DNA from: an uncultured Umboniibacter sp.
GTDB taxonomy: Bacteria; Pseudomonadota; Gammaproteobacteria; Pseudomonadales; DSM-25080
DNA length: 64,000 nt
Reading direction: 5' to 3'
Assembly (NCBI RefSeq): GCF_947497555.1
Contig: NZ_CANMGY010000001.1
Location: 62,001-126,000, forward strand
In this document: in pieces, positions 61,140 through 64,000 of the stretch
Layout: every line of letters starts with the position of its first letter
How positions within the stretch are numbered: position 1 is the stretch's first letter
The notes under the pieces: model-generated
What the model saw: the letters and a program-made list of their open reading frames with translations, nothing else
Database searches by the model: none
Told to the model about the DNA's origin: nothing
Made by a program: the position numbers and the translations under genes

Positions 61140-62030
61140 ATGCCAAATATCCAAGCTAATGGGATCTCAATGTATTATGAGACCCACGGAAACCCCAATA
61201 ATCCTGCGCTTTTGCTCATTCAAGGCCTAAGTATGTCCAGCGCAGCCTGGCCACCAGAAATGATAGCCCAATGGGTAGCCAAGGGCTTTTACGTTATTAG
61301 CTTCGACAACCGAGATATTGGTAAATCTCAGCTTATGGACCAACTTGGTAAGCCTAACATTGCTTGGCAGGTGATCAAACTAAAGCTAGGCTTACGCCCC
61401 AAGTCAGGCTATTCGTTACTGGATATGGCCAATGACGCCGCAGGGTTACTGGATGCGCTGGAGGTGAACCAAGCGCATGTAGTTGGCGTATCAATGGGCG
61501 GCATGATTGGCCAACTATTAAGCGCAGAGCACCCTGACAAGGTACTTAGCTTTACTTCCATCATGTCAACGTCTGGTAAGAAGGGACTTTTGGGCACCAG
61601 ATCTGATGTCGCAGCGCATTTACGTACCAAACCGGCATCAACAGAGCTCGCCGATATTATCGCATTTCAAAAGAAATCTGCGGCGTTACTAACAACTCCG
61701 GAGCACCCTTTAGATGGTGAGGCCTTGGACGCACACATCACTCGCGTACTTACCCACGGTATGACTTCAAGCGGAATCCTACGTCAGATGTGTGCCATTG
61801 TAGCAGGCCCAGCTCGGACATCTTGGTTGGAGCGAATTCAAGCACCTACTTTGGTGATTCATGGCGATGTGGACCCGCTGGTAAATGTCGAGGGTGGCAT
61901 TGATGTGGCTAAGACCGTACCGGGTGCCAAATTGGAAATTATTAAGAACTGGGGGCATGACTTGCCACCAAGCATGTGGACACCGCTGGTTGAACTCACT
62001 TCCGAGCATGCGCTTAGCGCAGCGGAATAA
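61140..62030 (+). CDS. alpha/beta hydrolase
   Basis: A 296-residue alpha/beta hydrolase. The oxyanion strand LLLIQGLSMSSAAW, nucleophile elbow VGVSMGGMIGQ, Asp in VIHGDVDPLV and His in NWGHDLP give a full triad. It resembles the family of esterases and lactonases adjacent to acyl-CoA catabolic genes and is a candidate for releasing an alcohol and acid from an imported ester. The frame is open from 61035, but a TATAAT -10 at 61111-61116 favours ATG 61140 as the start. It leads a plus-strand pair with the SDR gene. Confidence 0.88.
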   Translation: MPNIQANGISMYYETHGNPNNPALLLIQGLSMSSAAWPPEMIAQWVAKGFYVISFDNRDIGKSQLMDQLGKPNIAWQVIKLKLGLRPKSGYSLLDMANDAAGLLDALEVNQAHVVGVSMGGMIGQLLSAEHPDKVLSFTSIMSTSGKKGLLGTRSDVAAHLRTKPASTELADIIAFQKKSAALLTTPEHPLDGEALDAHITRVLTHGMTSSGILRQMCAIVAGPARTSWLERIQAPTLVIHGDVDPLVNVEGGIDVAKTVPGAKLEIIKNWGHDLPPSMWTPLVELTSEHALSAAE

Positions 62031-62070
62031 AGCAGCTATGCCGCACACTAACAATTAGAGAGTCTAAATC

Positions 62071-62925
62071 ATGAATAGTTTTGAAAACCGAGTATTTGCC
62101 ATCACTGGCGCAGCGTCCGGTATCGGCCGAGCCCTATCGCTTCAACTTACTCAGCGTGGCGCGAAGATTGCCGCCGCCGATCTTAATGATGCAGGCCTAG
62201 CCGAACTACAAAAGGAAATCTCGGCTTTGGGCGGAGAATGTTTCTGCTTTAGCTTAGACGTTTCCCAACAAGCAGACTTCGTCGATTTCGCTAACGCCAC
62301 GAAGGAACATTTCGGTCAAGTTGATGGCATTATCAATAACGCAGGCGTAACACTCGTCAGTGCAATTCGAGATATGAAACGAAGTGATTTCGAGTGGCTA
62401 ATGAATATCAATTTCTGGGGCGTGGTGAATGGCGTTGATGCCTTTTTACCGCACCTAAGAGAGTCTGATGATGCGCATATCGTCAACATTTCCAGCTTAT
62501 TTGGGCTGTTAGCGCTACCACTCCAAAGTGCTTACAATGCGTCGAAATTTGCTGTTCGCGGGTATACCGAGGCGCTTAAGATGGAAATGGCCGGTACGCC
62601 TGTCAACGTTTCCTCGGTTCACCCAGGCGGCATTAAGACGTCCATTGCAAAGAATTCTCGCGTAAACGAGGCCTCTGTGAAGAACGGCAAGGCTGGATTG
62701 CTCAAGGAATTCGAGAAAGCGGCAATTACTTCTGCCGAAGATGCCGCGAACATCATCATTACTGGCATGCTAAAGAACCAGCGTCGAATTATCGTGGGTA
62801 AAGATGCTCGGTGGATGGATCGTTTCGTCCGTTTATTCCCTGCAACGTACGAGAAGATCTTTGGCTTTGAAAAAGGCGTCCTAGCTAAACGCAAGCGTGA
62901 GGCCGCTGCCCAAGGTGGCGAATAG
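62071..62925 (+). CDS. short-chain dehydrogenase/reductase
   Basis: A 284-residue classical SDR with TGAASGIGRALSLQL, DLNDAGL (cofactor discrimination), NNAGVTLV, the Ser in VNISSLFG, and the YNASKFAV catalytic motif. It should oxidise or reduce a hydroxyl/keto group with NAD(P). It follows the hydrolase gene by 40 bases and may act on the alcohol that gene product releases. A terminator follows at 62996. Confidence 0.92.
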   Translation: MNSFENRVFAITGAASGIGRALSLQLTQRGAKIAAADLNDAGLAELQKEISALGGECFCFSLDVSQQADFVDFANATKEHFGQVDGIINNAGVTLVSAIRDMKRSDFEWLMNINFWGVVNGVDAFLPHLRESDDAHIVNISSLFGLLALPLQSAYNASKFAVRGYTEALKMEMAGTPVNVSSVHPGGIKTSIAKNSRVNEASVKNGKAGLLKEFEKAAITSAEDAANIIITGMLKNQRRIIVGKDARWMDRFVRLFPATYEKIFGFEKGVLAKRKREAAAQGGE

Positions 62926-62995
62926 CTGAGCTAGCTAAACAAGGTAGCGAAGTGATGAGTAATCTCACCTAGTTAAGCAACTATGGCGACAATAC

Positions 62996-63028
62996 AAAGG
63001 GCGATCATCGTAGTGATCGCCCTTTTTT
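62996..63028 (+). terminator. intrinsic terminator
   Basis: GGGCGATCA and TGATCGCCC form a 9-bp stem around a six-base loop (62999-63022), followed by six T residues. It ends the hydrolase-SDR transcript and precedes the convergent acyl-CoA dehydrogenase gene. Confidence 0.9.
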
Positions 63029-63091
63029 GTTTTTCCGCGCTGAACTCATTGTACAAACGCACCTACGATTACCTAGACGCGCGACAGCTGG

Positions 63092-64000
63092 CTAACGCCC
63101 AAGTACGGAGCGAGCCACAATCTCTTTCATGATTTCAGAGCTGCCCGCATAGATGGTTTGGATGCGTGCATCACGGTAGAAGCGTGAAATCACATACTCA
63201 TCCGTGTAACCGTAGCCGCCGTGAAGCTGCACACCGGCATCCACCACGCGTAGCTGCATTTCAGTGGCAGCTAGCTTAATCATTGCCGCCTCATCAACTG
63301 TCATCTCACCCGCGTAGAACTTGGCTTCGTACTTTTCGAGTAGTGCTCTACACAACTCAAGCTCAGTCTTTAGCTCCGCTAGTTTAAAACGCGTATTTTG
63401 GAACTTGGCAATGGGCTGCTTAAAGGCATGGCGTTCTTGAACATATTCGCTAGTGATCTGCAAAGCACCTTCAGCATGACTAATCGCCTGCGTAGCACAG
63501 CCAAGGCGCTCACGTGGAAGCTCATCCATAAGATGAACAAAGCCTTTGCCTTCCTCGCCGAGAAGCGCGGCTGCCGGAATTCGCATATCTTCGAAAAACA
63601 GCTCTGCGGTATCACTACAATGCTGACCCATCTTCTCAATCTTTTTGCCACGTGCAAAACCTGGTAGGGAAGCATCAACTAAGAACAGCGAAATGCCCTT
63701 GGCACCTGCCGCTGAGTCCGTTTTTGCACAGACAATCACAAGATCGGCATGAATACCGTTAGTGATAAAGATTTTCGAACCATTGAGAATGTACTCATCG
63801 CCATCGCGAACAGCGGTAGTGCGCATCGCTGCGACGTCACTGCCGGCGCCGGCCTCGGTCATCGCCAAAGCGCCAACGACTTCACCGGTAGTGAGCTTCG
63901 GCAGCCATTGATCGCGCTGAGCCTGATTGCCAATGTTGAAGATATACGGCGCCACAATATTGGTGTGAATCCCATAGGCGGTTCCCAGCCCATGATAGCC
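63092..64000 (-). CDS. acyl-CoA dehydrogenase, 5' end beyond window
   Basis: The C-terminal 302 residues of an acyl-CoA dehydrogenase; the frame stays open through 64000, so the start lies outside. The flavin-binding block VVGALAMTEAGAGSDVAAMRTTAVRDGDEYILNGSKIFITNG is complete, as are RERLGCATQAISHAEGAL, LHGGYGYTDEYVISRFYRDARIQTIYAGSSEIMKEIVAR, with the catalytic Glu region in the usual place for long-chain enzymes. It is a different subfamily from the ACAD at 59517. A second dehydrogenase fits a cluster degrading a branched or multi-step acyl chain. Confidence 0.93.
   Translation of the reverse strand, partial: GYHGLGTAYGIHTNIVAPYIFNIGNQAQRDQWLPKLTTGEVVGALAMTEAGAGSDVAAMRTTAVRDGDEYILNGSKIFITNGIHADLVIVCAKTDSAAGAKGISLFLVDASLPGFARGKKIEKMGQHCSDTAELFFEDMRIPAAALLGEEGKGFVHLMDELPRERLGCATQAISHAEGALQITSEYVQERHAFKQPIAKFQNTRFKLAELKTELELCRALLEKYEAKFYAGEMTVDEAAMIKLAATEMQLRVVDAGVQLHGGYGYTDEYVISRFYRDARIQTIYAGSSEIMKEIVARSVLGR

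Overview
The window reads as an ordinary chromosomal segment of a free-living, probably marine, Gram-negative gammaproteobacterium. The evidence is several outer-membrane beta-barrel proteins, two TonB-dependent receptors, a DcaP-type porin, an NhaD-type Na+/H+ antiporter, HtpX, a YghU-type glutathione transferase, HPPD-based tyrosine catabolism and a sigma-54-controlled transporter operon. Base composition looks close to 50% GC throughout. I see no rRNA, tRNA, CRISPR array, prophage or complete insertion sequence. The genus cannot be fixed from the sequence alone.

Layout. 0-3.7 kb: cupin protein, then the tyrosine/homogentisate genes hppD and a VOC protein, divergent from a fumarylacetoacetate hydrolase; the shared intergenic region carries three matching 20-bp palindromes. 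3.9-16.3 kb: beta-barrel proteins, a 2OG-Fe(II) oxygenase, DUF1993, an AsmA-like protein, a TPR-sulfotransferase, a PAS protein with a degenerate histidine-kinase core, an old-yellow-enzyme homologue, HtpX, small exported proteins and YghU. 16.4-16.7 kb: REP-like repeats. 16.8-18.4 kb: membrane proteins, including an M50 protease whose stop overlaps the start of a miniature MscS-like protein. 18.3-25.6 kb: a six-gene minus-strand operon (HlyD adaptor, ABC ATPase, two FtsX-type permeases, sigma-54 activator, NtrY-like kinase) with a clear -24/-12 promoter and TGTCCGCGGACA palindromes upstream. 25.9-30.1 kb: glutaredoxin, DUF3081, a large zinc metalloprotease, a Trp-rich protein and a DUF3127 protein with an SSB-like C-terminal tip.

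30.2-37.9 kb: NhaD divergent from a porin and an exported glutaminase, then a lipoprotein, RraA and an MsrA-thioredoxin-MsrB fusion. 38-41 kb: PQQ-type sugar dehydrogenase followed in the same frame by a TonB receptor with an unusually short signal sequence. 41.2-44.8 kb: OmpR/QseC-type two-component system downstream of a DUF4397 lipoprotein whose promoter carries four direct repeats at exactly 11-bp period. 45-48 kb: small lipoprotein, thioredoxin-type arsenate reductase, S9 peptidase. 48.2-51 kb: Lon-substrate-domain protein and a kynureninase/formamidase-like pair.

51-64 kb is a catabolic island: thioesterase, Fe-alcohol dehydrogenase, TonB receptor, quinone oxidoreductase, thiolase, SDR, MaoC hydratase, two acyl-CoA dehydrogenases, an alpha/beta hydrolase and another SDR. 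The MaoC plus MFE2-like SDR pair suggests (R)-specific beta-oxidation of an imported ester or acyl compound. A 14-bp palindromic motif occurs both upstream of the alcohol dehydrogenase/receptor pair and upstream of the MaoC operon, suggesting one regulator for both. The most informative discoveries here are regulatory: three separate operator sets that can each be tied to a named gene group.
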